Source: Centroberyx gerrardi (lineage: Eukaryota; Chordata; Actinopteri; Beryciformes; Berycidae). Taken from it: a DNA stretch of 64,000 nt. The position numbers were made by a program, and so were the translations under genes. The notes below the pieces were generated by a model that was not told where the DNA came from, searched no databases, and saw only the letters and a list, made by a program, of their open reading frames with translations. Location: the NCBI RefSeq assembly GCF_048128805.1, contig NC_136005.1:10516475-10580474 (forward strand), given 5' to 3'. The stretch's first letter is position 1; each line of letters opens with the position of its first letter. Shown here piece by piece: positions 1 through 11,590 of the stretch.

Positions 1-1112
1 ACGCCGTTCGAGAGGGTCGTCTACGACATGGCCCACAACGAGCGGGTGGTCAATGAACTGATGCTGGGGCGGAGGATTGGCTTCTATGAGCTGCGGGGGG
101 AGATAGGAGAGGGCAACTTCTCTCACGTCAGGCTGGGCATCCACGCCTTGACGAAAGGTGAGGACCTGGGAGGTGTGTGTAGCAGGGTTGAGGCCGTTCA
201 TGAATTGAACTGAGAATGAATGGTAAATTCTAATTCAGTTCCTGGAATTGGAATTGGAATGACAGGAAACTGAACTGAATTCCATAAAATTCCATTAAAT
301 TCCCCTTGTATGTATAAGAGAGGTTGTCTTGACTTGCTAACATAAACATTATGAATTAAATAAAAGACAGTTAAACAAATCAAATACACTCAATCATAAT
401 GTATGTATTACGATTACATGTTATGCATCAAATACCACATGAAAGGTTCTTTTAACATTTTATGATATTGAGTATTGATAATATATAACACTACATGTAA
501 TCTCAGATATGTGGAAAAAAAAAAAAAGGAATTTCACAAAATTTCATTGAATTAAATTAAACTTCCTGAAATTCCAATTCAATTCCAATTCTCTTTCTGT
601 AGTTTTTTTTCTAATTCCAATTCCAATTCCTCAGTTGAATTGGAATTGATGAGTTCATTCATGAATTGACCCCCTGGTGTTTATATTGGTTTCATCCAGT
701 TTTATGTCCCTCATTCATTCACTCATCCATTCATTCATTTTTCCTATCTTTCTTTGAATGTTTCCATCCGAAACTGATTCATCCTGTGTGGTTCACTCTG
801 CTTGCGTCTATCTGTCTAACTTGACATACTGATCATTCCCCACTGATCACTCCTGGCTGCCCAGAGTTTAGCCTTTCCTGCTAAGCACACGTTGTGACTC
901 TGGGGGGGCGGGGGGTTTAGGTCGAGGTGAGTAATAACAGTCATGCCAGTGGACATGGGGTGGTCGCCTCAATAAGCCTTTCTGATCGCCCCGGATCCTC
1001 CCCACCCCCTGCTGAGAATTCATGCCATGTTTTGCAGTATCTCCTCTTTAATTTCTGTTGAGATGCCTTTAGGGAAATGGCACACGACAGAGAGAGTGTT
1101 TTTATATGTGTA

Positions 1113-1144
<32 letters not shown>

Positions 1145-2746
1145 GTGCCCACTAACTCACGTGTGCGTACATGTGTGTATGTGTGCGTGAGTGTGTGTGC
1201 ACTGTTTGTGCGTTCATGTTTGCAGGGGGGGGGATATTTGTGCTTAGCCACATTTTTGTCATACCTTAAATAATACTGCTTCAATCTTCCAATTAAATTA
1301 GACCAGTTGCCATGTGTAATCGCTTCCTGCCTTCTCCTCGTTATGTAGCACTGGCATCTATCTCCCTCTTTTCTCATGTGTTTAAACCTCTACAGTATCC
1401 TTATTTTGACCTTTCACCTTTCAGCCCTCTAACCTTTCTCAGCGCCCCTCTAAATCCATCCTCCTGACCTCTGAGCCTCCTCTCCTCTCCTGTTTCAGAG
1501 AGAGTAGCTGTCAAAGTCTTGGACAAGCAGCGTCTGGACAAGAGGAGCCGGTCCCTGTACTCCTCAGAGATCAGCTGCATGGAGAAGCTGTGCCACCCGA
1601 ACGTGGTGCGGCTGTACGAGGTGATGGAGACCACTAAGAAGGTGTATCTGGTGATGGAGTACGGCAGCGGGGGAGACCTGTTCTCTCGTATCACCACCAG
1701 GGGGAAGCTCACCGACCTGGAGGGCAAGCTGATCTTTGCTCAGGTCGTCTCTGCTGTTAAACACATGGTGAGCTCCAATCGACTATGAGTACTGTGCCTC
1801 ATGAATATTCTAATTTCCATCAATAAAAGGCTTATGCAGGGCTGATTGTGAAAAAAATGTTATTGACTTGACCTCATGTCATCAAGCAATTATGTGCAGG
1901 CTCTAACAGTTCTTTCCTCAAACAGTCCTTAAACTATTGTTAACTAATAAATCATTTTGTGAGATTTTTTCCACCATTTTTGTGCTATTTCAGCATGACA
2001 CTAACATCATCCACCGAGACCTAAAGGCAGAGAACATCTTCTACACCACCAGCTACTGCATCAAGGTGGGCGACTTCGGCTTCAGCAGAGAGAGCGGCCC
2101 CACTGAGGTCCTCACCAACTTCTGCGGCTCGCCACCGTACGCTGCTCCTGAGCTCTTCACGGAAAAGGGCTACATCGGGCGCTACTCGGACATCTGGGCG
2201 CTGGGCATCCTCCTGTACTTCATGGTGACGGGCACCATGCCTTTTCACGCCGAGAACCTGGGGCGGCTGAAGCGCTGCATCCTGCAAGGGGCCTACAGTA
2301 TCCCCGCCTACGTGCCTGATCAGTGCCAGCTGGTCATTAAGGGCATGCTGCGCCCCATGGCTGCTGACCGCTTCTCGCTCAACCAGATCATGACCAGCAG
2401 CTGGCTGAAGGGGATCGAGTACCCGCGCCCGCACACCTTGTTGCCCCTCGCCCCGGCCCACTTCGCCCAGGCCTCCCAGGCTCTGTGTGTGGAGGAGCAA
2501 GAAGTGAAGAGTTTGCTGTCGGACCTGGGTATCTTGGCGGTCCATTTGCAGAACAATCCTTGCGCAGACTGTAGGAGCCCGCTGACGGGGGCCTACCGCA
2601 TCCTCCTGCACCGGGTCCAAAAGAGGCGGTCGGTGGAGGCGGTAGGTTACTCAGCGGTTCACCCTGATGAGTACAGGGCCCCGAAGAACTGGACTGCAGC
2701 AGCTATGGCCAAACACAACCCCTCTGCTGTCTGCGCTATACTATAG
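1..2746 (+). CDS. nim1k: NIM1 serine/threonine kinase, 3' part (three coding exons)
   Basis: Exons 1-157, 1499-1767 and 1994-2746 join in frame at GT-AG sites and end at TAG. They give about 392 residues; the N-terminus lies left of the window. Visible kinase motifs, counted from the first codon here: glycine loop GEGNFS (36-41), catalytic lysine in VAVK (K58), catalytic loop [10 protein letters not shown] (D151), DFG (169-171), then [10 protein letters not shown]. The order and sequence match vertebrate NIM1K, an AMPK-related kinase activated by LKB1 in mammals. The C-terminus ends CAIL, a CaaX-like tail (human ends CSIL, from memory). Oddity: the activation loop reads LTNFCGS where human has LNTFCGS, so the residue just before the phenylalanine is Asn (N184) and the threonine is one position earlier. 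The long antisense reading frames over exon 3 are shadows. The assignment is firm; the effect of the loop change is inferred. Confidence 0.95.
196..672. repeat. Inverted-repeat element in nim1k intron
   Basis: This stretch of intron is rich in GGAATTGGAATTGGAAT on the left (about 235-262) and its complement CCAATTCCAATTCC on the right (about 570-640). Both outer ends carry TTCATGAATTGA or its complement (about 198-211 and 657-670). The fold-back layout resembles a short non-autonomous DNA element. It has no coding capacity. Borders are approximate and the family was not identified. Confidence 0.5.
1115..1142. repeat. (GT)n microsatellite
   Basis: Near-perfect GT dinucleotide tract in the nim1k intron, followed to about 1200 by degenerate GTGTGCGT runs. 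Confidence 0.9.
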
Positions 2747-5700
2747 TATGTGTGTGTGTGTGTTAGTGTGTTAGTGTGTGTGTGTCGGGGGGGACTTTGA
2801 ACACAGGATGAACTTGCTTCGGTAGTGGCCCCACAGCTACTTTACAACATACACACAAATGCGCACATATGATTTCCCGCTCTCATTCTTTCACTTGCTC
2901 ACACACTCACTCGCTCAGGAAGCCGTTGTGTTGAAATACATGTTGAAAATGCTGCATAGCGCCATCCGGTGCTGAAAAGAAAGAGTTCACAGTGTGTTGG
3001 ACAATGTGGATCTGGCAGGTTGGAAGGTTAATGTCAGAGTTGGAGGCGTTCCCTCCTCTCTCCGTTCCTCTGTCCTAGTCTGTCACAGCTTACAGACTAG
3101 GGCACCTCTAGCTGTGGCTTTCTGTGCTGATTACATCACCAGCTATGCTCAGTACACTGAGCTTACTGACGCAAAAGATTAACTAATCATGATATGGCTA
3201 TGAGCATCTTCCAATCCGTCTTAGTCATAAGATAAATGCTGCAGTCACCCGAGGCCCCGGGTAATCCTGGTAAGGGAGACAATGAGAGACTGCTGGATCA
3301 CATAGAAATGAAACAGGACACCATGGAAAAATGTCTCCAGGGAATTAAGGACTAAGGTTAGAACTAAGGTTCTATGTCTAATTCCATTGGACCATTGATT
3401 AGTTGACTGATCATTTGATCACCTGAATGATCGCTTGATTGCTTGATCTAGTGATTTCTGGATTAAAATAGACTATGTTAGCTGCAATCTGTTCCACAGA
3501 TGAAGATGAATGAATGCAAATGCTGAACAGAGAAACCATGAGCTGCTCATATGTTCAAACTCAACAACTGCTGTAAGCTAGAACAGCAATGAACAAATGT
3601 AGGATCAATGCAGCTCTGTTAAAACCCTGTTTTGTGTTTTAAACTGATAAATAACTGATATGCCTAATATGCCTTCATTTAATATCAATGTTAATACAAA
3701 TTAAAAAAAAAAATTTGTTTGTAAATACTATGTGCATTTTATGAGTGTAATGTCCAGTTGTCACAAAAATGTCTTGTCTGAAGCATAGACATTGTTTTAA
3801 ATTTTGTTTAAAAATTTTAAGGCAAGACTTGAGCAATTAAGCATTTCATAAATGCTTCATGCATATTGGCCTGAACTTCATGCCAGTCTGTATACACATA
3901 ATTATAGTAATGGGTAAGGCCAAATTCATGATTCAAAATAAAATGTTTTCAAACTATGTTTTTGAACTACTTTCTCTCAAAACATCTCATCAGGACACAG
4001 CCTTCTCATCCTGCTTCCAGCAGGAGGCACGACATGACAGGATATTATCGTCTCATTCTGCTCCAAGCAAGAGCACAGTCAGCGTTTTAACAGGCTACAA
4101 GGGATTTTCCACTGAGTGTTGAATGAATTTAAGATTTGTTGCTTCACTAAAGTAAGTGGATTAACCCTTTAACAGTCTTTAACACCCTGGGAAGAGACAA
4201 GGAAAAATAATATTTTAAATTAAATTCCCATCACTAGCACACCAAATACCAACCTCTAACAATATGTTTTCATTTTGATGTTTACTATGTCCATTTATGG
4301 TAAAACTTGCTTTAATTAAATAATATTATTTCTTTCAACATTTTATGTGAACAATCATTTCAAGACCTTACAGACATACATGTTTCATAACCTCTACTTT
4401 ATTGGCACAATCATTGTCTTCATCATTACCCCCCCGTTCCTCTCAAACACCATCCCATCATGCATCTGTCCTGGGTTCTGCCCTTTGCAATCAAATCAAC
4501 CACATGATCATGCGTGTTTTTGATGAGCTCTGACACTAAGAATTTCTTACTACTTTCATACTTTTTGTTATATTCTTATTATTTAAAGTATGTTCTACTG
4601 AATAAACATCATGGTTTGTCCCTTGATTGACAATTTCCTGTTTCGTTCCTTTTTTTATGACCTAATCTTTGAGGGCCGGGGGGATTTTGGGGTCTCTGCA
4701 TGCTCTTCACAGTTGAAGTGAAACATGACACCCCATGTTTGGAGAGATTAAGGGGGGATCTGGTCACAAACCAGTCAAGCTGATGCACAGATTGTTTTTT
4801 CTTGGTTGAGAATGTCTGTTAAAGGGTTGAAATGTTTGACTGTTGAATCAAACAGTTTTGCAAGAACTCAGTTACCCAAATTGAAACAGTCATCTCAGGC
4901 TAAAGCTGTTCCAGAGAGCATGTTCCACAGAATCTGGAGAAGTTTACAGTAGATGTACAAACCTCAGATGTTACGAAACAAGTCATGAGTTCTTTTGAGG
5001 CCACGACACTTTGTTCTTTATTTCATGAGTGTTCATAAGTGTGGGTTAGTTAGGCTATAAAAACAGTGGTTCTGTCCGTACATAATGCTCCTTAAATCTC
5101 ACTCTGCGTTTACAACAATGAATCGCCCTCAAGGACAAAACGGTCTCTGTGATCCCAGACGTCACTCCACGCCAATAACCATCACTTTGCCATTTCGCGC
5201 CAATTTCTGCCAGTTCCTGCACGCACCTGCTGCGTTCTCTATCACTGATTGGCACTTTGATAAGATTTTGCAATAATGTGTTAAACCCCCAGCCATGCCT
5301 GTTCCCCGTTCGAACAAGACTGTGCGAACTGTGTGGGCAGGAACAGCGAGAGGGAGACAAGTTCAAGTCAAGTATCAAGTTACCTATAGTGCCGAAGAGA
5401 AGTCTTGACTTGAAGCTGTTGATTTATAAATCCTGTTCTTGCTCAATATCTCTCTGCTGTGTAAATCACTGGTGTTGTTTCCGTTTACAATGAGGAATAT
5501 TCCAACTGCAGGCTCATCCTTTAAACTGATTAAGGATGCAATGAATTTTGCTCCATGTAACTGTAAAACTCTGCAAAAAAACATTAGAAACCCTTATCTC
5601 GCAGCTCCCCTTAGTGGTTGTGTCAAAGTGAATGGAGATTGGGAGGGAAGATAACAGCAGCAAAGAACTTATTCACCCAAAAAAAATGATGCGTAGGAGA

Positions 5701-6025
5701 CCAGAGTGATTCATTTACCTTGAGGTTATCCTTCGGGTTAGACGATTACTGTCATCTTCACAGCTGGGCAGCCAACCATGATGTTTCAATCAGAACTTGT
5801 TCACGAAAGAAAAAATAAGCATGCCTCCAGCGAATACCGAAATGCAGAGAGAAAGTTAAGAGAAACTTAACAATCCTTAAATCTACACAGTTAATTACAA
5901 GATTACAAGGTTGATTCCTGCTTTACTTCAAGGTTTTGAATTGTGACAGTTTTAATATCTGCAGGACATTTGATTTGGACTTGAGCAGGAATGCATAAAA
6001 CGGCAGTTATTGCAACAGAAAAAAT
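2747..6025. other. nim1k 3' flank and AT-rich intergenic DNA
   Basis: The nim1k 3' UTR begins here with short GT runs. The rest to 6025 is AT-rich single-copy-looking DNA with many stops in all frames. The longest open frames (up to about 107 codons near 5055-5378) lack splice partners, recognisable domains or a supporting context. No gene was seen. Confidence 0.5.
2765..2936 (+). repeat. Left arm of an 8-kb-spaced inverted duplication
   Basis: Starting at the end of a GT run just after the nim1k stop, about 170 bp reappear in reverse complement at 10866-11037. I see about three mismatches, for example AATGCGCAC here against AATGTGCAC there. The match stops abruptly at 2936, after GTTGTGTTGA. 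Confidence 0.85.
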
Positions 6026-6371
6026 AGTAACGCTTTAGATTACAGCCCGCAACGTACAGCGTAATTACTCCAGAGTTACGGTGTAATCTTTTGTACTAAC
6101 GGTGTACCAGTACAGTACTACCAATACATATATGTAGGTACAGGGGAACAAGATGTGAAGTTATGGAATAAGGGGGTAACAATTCGGGAACTTACAAAGA
6201 ATTTATACTGTAGTTATTTTTTAACTACCGGGTACCTATTCTATTATTACAGGGTATGTATGACCTAATGAGCGATAATCTGGAAGTTTGGGAGGAACTT
6301 AGAGAGAATTTATACTGTAGTTATTTTTTAACTACTGGTACCTATTCTATTATTTCAGGGTACAGTATGAC
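6026..6371 (+). repeat. Left terminal inverted repeat of the 3.1-kb element
   Basis: Pairs with 8779-9128. Within the arm, a block ending TTATACTGTAGTTATTTTTT is itself repeated (about 6208 and 6311), so the terminal repeat has an internal direct duplication. Confidence 0.8.
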
Positions 6372-7920
6372 CATAACATAAATTACCACATACTTGAATA
6401 GCTTTTTGGTTATTAGCATGAATGTAATTTAATAATGATCATTCATTTATATGTACTTATAAATTAGAACGTGGGAACATAATGCCAAGGGGAGATAAAA
6501 TATGTATACACCTAATATGAAAACAAATATATATGACTGAAAAGTATAAATCAAATAAGTGACAAAGATTTGGATAGGAAAAACAATAAAAGCAATGCCA
6601 TAAAGACAATAATAATAATGCAAGAGTACTCATGGATGTAGTACTATGTTATTTTTATATTACAGTTGTGACCTATAACCTTTCACATCAGCGTCATCAA
6701 AGTTCATCAAAGTTGAATGGGTACGCTTCATTCATATCAGATCACAGCAGGGGGCGATGGAGTGTTTTCTATAAAGAAATGGAAAAGTAATAATAATGGT
6801 GGGTAATAATCAGAATATATTTATTGGCACAGAGCTGTCTGGTTTGTGGCTCATGTCAAATGTAGCGTTAACTGAACAAATGAAAGGTGTTGCTGGAGTG
6901 TTAGCTTGATAATCATTTGTTAGCTACTGAACGTTCACGTCCTCGCTAACGCTGTGCGCCCCGCTGAAAGAGCAAAGCGTTACCCTGCAGTTTTTACAAG
7001 ATAACACTAATGATTGCTCTAATAGAATTTACAACACTATGTCATTACATTCAATGTAATACAGTATAACGCTTGTGGGTTTGTGTCTTACAGAAGCTGA
7101 AACATGTTCAGGTGATTTTATTCACATAGCAACCTACACTAAGCTAATCTGCTACTGTCGTGTCGTTACTGCACTGGCTAAACTTTCACACATCCTCATT
7201 GGAACTTTTATTAACTTGTGATTACTTTGCTGCCAATTAGCAACATATCAAACATGTCCTATGCTGCATTTAGGCTTTGTCAGTAATATAAAATAAAATA
7301 AAAGGGGAAATCGCCCATGCTTCTGACTTCATGCCTTATTGCTAGATGACTACTGTTGTTGCAAGCTTGTCCCACCAGATAATTGGAAATTAACCTAAAC
7401 TTTTCCATTATTATTGTGCCACATATTTGTAATGGTTTGTTGACAAACTAGAAACAAGACGCTGATTTTAGTTAGCTGTACAGTATTTCTTGTATAGCCT
7501 TACGTAGCCCATTAATATTGTATTTATTCACATCTAGAATGCCAGTGATGATGGCTTTGCGCCTGTGTGGCCAACAGTTTGATTCTTATGGCTTCTCACC
7601 AAGTGGGAGACATCATGGCTGTCAGAAATCCAGACATCTCAGACTGACACTAACAGTTTTTCTCTATAGGGTCAACATATGGCCAAGGTGCACCAGCTTC
7701 TTTCCCCTCATCTCAACCTCAACCCTGTCATCTTCATCAGAAGTGGAAAGGAAGATGAAAAAGAAGAACAAAATGAGGAAGCAAAGAAATAAAGAATTCA
7801 ATGCTATTTGTTCCTCGAAGGTTTATAATTTATTTTGAAATAAGAAGTATGTTCAATAAAGGTTTTAAGTTAAGGATGTAAGATTTGGTTTTTAATATGA
7901 TACAAGGCATACAATGTACA

Positions 7921-8060
7921 CTTAAGATTACAGCCGGCGTATCCTGTAGTTACCCTGTAACTACATGTAACAAGGGGGGAACTAACAGTGCTTTAGATTA
8001 CAGCCCGCACACCTTGTAGTTACCCTGTAAGTACATGTAACAAGGGGAGAACTACCACCG
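7921..8060 (+). repeat. Two tandem copies of a ~68-bp unit inside the 3.1-kb element
   Basis: GATTACAGCC(G/C)G starts each copy and AACAAGGGG(G/A)GAACTA ends it (about 7926-7985 and 7994-8053). The start resembles the terminal repeat sequence GATTACAGCCCGC, so these may be subterminal motifs or remains of a nested copy. Confidence 0.7.
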
Positions 8061-8778
8061 CATATATATAATTTATTCTGTAACTACAGAGAACAATGTG
8101 AGAACAGTTTGTTTCGATTTTACTTGCCTCAAAACATGGAAGAACAAACTAAATTAACTGCACAGTTTGCTGCCAGAAGAGCATATTAACCATATATAGC
8201 CTATGCGTTGTGATTCATACTTGTGTTTTATCTTGCTATATTTGTATTTATTTGCTGGGATAAAAGGAGGCCATGCACAGAGCTGAAAAAAAGGTAAGCT
8301 TGCACCTTGCGGAGCCGTAATGCCGGTCGAACACAATTGTCGGGGAGAAGACTTTCAACATTTTAATGACTTCAAAATTGTCAACGTGTTTACACCAAAG
8401 CACAAGTGAGTGACATCTAGGGTGGGTGAATTCTGTCCGCCGATGGCAGGCGGAGCCACCAGGCCATAAACGAGCGTCCAGTAATGAAGTTTGCTGGTGA
8501 GGTGAACGACAGCTGAGACAGTCTTCAGAGGCCGACAGTATCCATGACAACACACTGTCCCCTGGACCTTTGTTCCGAAGTAAACGCACAGATGTACCCA
8601 GCAGTTATTTTAAGTAGGCCTATCCCAAAATTATAAAGGAGTAGGCTGTAATGTAGTTTGCCTGTGTGTTGGTAATAAGGTCATTTTGAAATAAAATCAC
8701 ATCAGATTGATTAAGTGCTGCAGAAATCATCACTCCATCTTCCCTGAAAGGTCCAGATTTTTGCTCAGTTTTATGGTC

Positions 8779-9128
8779 ATACTGTACCCTGAAATAATAG
8801 AATAGGTACCCAGTAGTTAAAAAATAACTACAGTATAAATTCTCTCTAAGTTCCTCCCAAACTTCCAGATTATTGCTCAGTAGGTCATACATACCCTGTA
8901 GGCTAAAAATAGAATAGGTACCCGGAAGTTAAAAAATAACTACAGTATAAGTTCTTTGTAAGTTCCCGAATTGTTACCCCCTTATCCCATAACTTCACAT
9001 CTTGTTCCCCTGTACCTACATATATGTATTGGTACGTACTGTGCTGGTACACCGTTAGTACAAAAGATTACACCGTAACTCCGGTGTAATTATGCTGTAT
9101 GTTGCGGGCTGTAATCTAAAGCGTTACC
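8779..9128 (-). repeat. Right terminal inverted repeat of the 3.1-kb element
   Basis: Reverse complement of 6026-6371, including the internally duplicated AAAAAATAACTACAGTATAA block (near 8819 and 8933). Confidence 0.8.
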
Positions 9129-9254
9129 AAAAAATCTGTTTATAATTTGCTGTTTTTAAAAACGAAACTAAGTCTCAACCATTGCTTCACATTCCCATCA
9201 CAGCAAAATTCTTTCTTTCACATTCATAGAAATCATGGCCTGTCTTCATCATTG

Positions 9255-9290
9255 CCCCCCCCCCCCCCCCCCCCCCCCCCACCCCCTTTA
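9255..9290. repeat. Poly(C) tract
   Basis: 26 consecutive C, one A, then CCCCC. A proline-rich reading frame across it is an artefact of the homopolymer. Confidence 0.95.
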
Positions 9291-10865
9291 CTCGCTCCCC
9301 AGTATTATCCTGAGGAGGCAAGATATCTGGGCCAAAAAAACAAGTTGATATTTGTCTTTAAGTGCATTTGGCAGAGCGAGAGAAGTCTTGAGTTCTGGAT
9401 GAATGACAAATCTACATGGTGTTCTGGTGATAAAATATGCCTTTGTCGAGATGGATGGGAACGATTAACCACATTGCTTTATATAGACAATTTCCTTTTC
9501 AAATAAAGGAGATTAGGAAGCTGTTTTAAGGAGAAAACCAAAATTGCAACCATTAAAAGAAGATTATTTTCTTTCGTACAGTCACGGTAGTGACTGGTAG
9601 TAATAGTTTACAAATGTCAGGTAAAGTGATGCCAAATGTTGTAATGAGAACACTTGATGGATAGCAACACATACTGTCATGTGGCTGTAATGGTCTGTCA
9701 ATTAATCTGGGACTTGTTTTGATTCTGCATTTTATTGTATGTCTTGGCTCATGGTGGTTTAAGCTTTGTTCTCCAAAAGACTTAAACCTCATGGACCGGA
9801 GTAAGAGTGGACTCGTGGCTCTGTAAGATGTTTTGGATTAAAGCGTCCACCACACTTTTACCCAAGGCGTCTTACAGAAACACATTTTTAACATGTTTGG
9901 TTCCCCTGGAAGCTGAACCCCTTTGGCTGCTCTACTCAGCTATACAGGACTAGTCTTGCTGTAGCCTATTTTGTCTTGTTTTCAGTATAGCATGAACAGT
10001 AGCTGGTGATGCTGAAAGCTCCTGTATATGGGTAGTGTTCAGGAGAAAGGGAACAAACGGAGTGGAAACTTGCTCTGAACGCAAAAATGTCAAAGAGAAT
10101 GCAATCTGAGCGAGATCTAACATGTTCATGATTATGATTAATTCTCGCTCAACGAACCCAACATGTGTATCAGTTTTCAAGTATGTAGGAGAGCAACTGC
10201 AGGTGGAGTCACTCTTCAATCGAGTCGTGTGAAAACCGTCGCTGAATAAGACAGGTGAGAAGTGGAGGAAAAGCCTCAGGGTTTCAGTCAACAGCTGCAA
10301 CAACTGTCGTATTAACAAATCTAAACCAAACAAAGGATGTACTGTGCAGGTCTGGTAAATAACTAATTGCTTTGTGCTTTATGGTGTGAAAAAGAAGGAT
10401 TACAATGATCAAATACTGTAGCTATGATCTGGGCAGCTGTCAACAGCTGCAATTTGTGTTCTTTATCATATTACCTGTTTAGTCGTAAATCAAACAGTGC
10501 GGTTAAAGTCTGGATAATAACTAATTATACAGTGTGCATGTGGTTATTTACTGTCTTTGCTTGGAATGTGTAGTGGAGTGTAAATGTTTGTAGCTTGATG
10601 CTTGTTGAACATTCCCCTGATATTAATAATTATGCAACTCAGAATATTTGTTCATAGTGCTCCTTTTTATTGGATATTGGAAGATATAAGGTACATTTAG
10701 TAGTGATGATACAAAAATATGGAAATCTGTCTTATAAAAAATTCTCAGCTTTTCCCCGAAGTCTCCATCTAGTTGTCACTCTTCCAAGATCAAAAAACGT
10801 ACAGAATTCACATTGCACACGCACCCACCTGCTGCCAACCATGCAAATGCACGTACACACACACC

Positions 10866-11027
10866 ATCAACACAACAGCTTCCTGAGCGAGTGAGTGTGT
10901 GAGCAAATGAAAGAATGAGAGCGGGAAATCATATGTGCACATTTGTGTGTATGTTGTAAAGTAGCTGTGGGGCCACTACCGAAGCAAGTTCATCCTGTGT
11001 TCAAAGTCCCCCCCGACACACACACAC

Positions 11028-11037
<10 letters not shown>
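10866..11037 (-). repeat. Right arm of the inverted duplication of the nim1k 3' flank
   Basis: Reverse complement of 2765-2936, with the shared core running from the CAACACAAC end through the CCCCCCCGACAC end. It borders a (CA)n tract at 11020-11098, mirroring the GT run next to the left arm. It lies about 550 bp beyond the 3' end of the chemokine gene. Confidence 0.85.
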
Positions 11038-11078
<41 letters not shown>

Positions 11079-11098
11079 CACATACACACACACACACA
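11020..11098. repeat. (CA)n microsatellite
   Basis: Imperfect CA tract interrupted by AACA and ATACA, adjoining the right arm of the inverted duplication. Confidence 0.95.
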
Positions 11099-11547
11099 AT
11101 TCAATACATTGCAAAGCTGCCAAACAGAGGCTCATAGCAGACTATACATCTCACTCGGCAGTGAATAGTATCATGGCTCACATAAATGATATATTGCTAT
11201 ACTGCCTGCAAAAGAACATTTAGGACATGGTATGCAAGTGTTATGGTTCACTATGTACACAATTTACATTCTCTGTTAGCTACAGGAAATATCTAATCCA
11301 CTGAAACAGGATCTAGTCCATGTGGGTGGAGGTGAAATGTGATGGCTGATGGGGAGATGAAGCAGCGACTCTCCTCTGTCCCGCTCTTCTCTCGTTTCTC
11401 TCCTTTCAGTGCTCTGTGAAGACAAAACGTTTATGATCATTAGCATATTATGAAGCATTACGGTGTGTTATGAAGCATCCGAGTCCTTAGGAATCTTCGT
11501 GATCACATGAGCATTGCGTTTGTCAGTAAGGCATTAAAGTATGTGAT

Positions 11548-11580
<33 letters not shown>

Positions 11581-11590
11581 AACTTTGTAC

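Larger units (their letters stand above)
6026..9128. mobile_element. 3.1-kb DNA element with long terminal inverted repeats
   Basis: The ends are near-perfect inverted copies. The left begins AGTAACGCTTTAGATTACAG and the right is the complement ending CTGTAATCTAAAGCGTTACC. Similarity runs about 345 bp inward on each side (6026-6371 and 8779-9128), including the complementary GTTACCCCCTTAT and ATAAGGGGGTAAC blocks. The flanks carry AAAAAAT on both sides (6019-6025 and 9129-9135), a possible 7-bp target duplication, though low in complexity. No transposase was recognised. A frame near 7678-7790 reads into an acidic/lysine-rich tail before a stop, and AATAAA lies at about 7855-7860. This is likely a non-autonomous or decayed DNA transposon; the superfamily is not assigned. 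Confidence 0.75.
9129..11590. other. Intergenic DNA between the 3.1-kb element and the chemokine gene
   Basis: Apart from the poly(C) tract, the inverted-duplication arm, the (CA)n tract at 11020-11098 and a GT tract at 11553-11580, I see no gene. The frame at 9950-10333 (-) is open for 127 codons but has no recognisable domain or splice partner. Confidence 0.5.

Noticed and set aside
2021-2620. 199-codon minus-strand open frame over nim1k exon 3
   Set aside because: Antisense shadow of a GC-rich kinase exon; no domain, no splice sites.
5055-5493. Overlapping 107- and 78-codon frames on opposite strands
   Set aside because: No start context, splice partner or domain; consistent with chance in stop-poor sequence.
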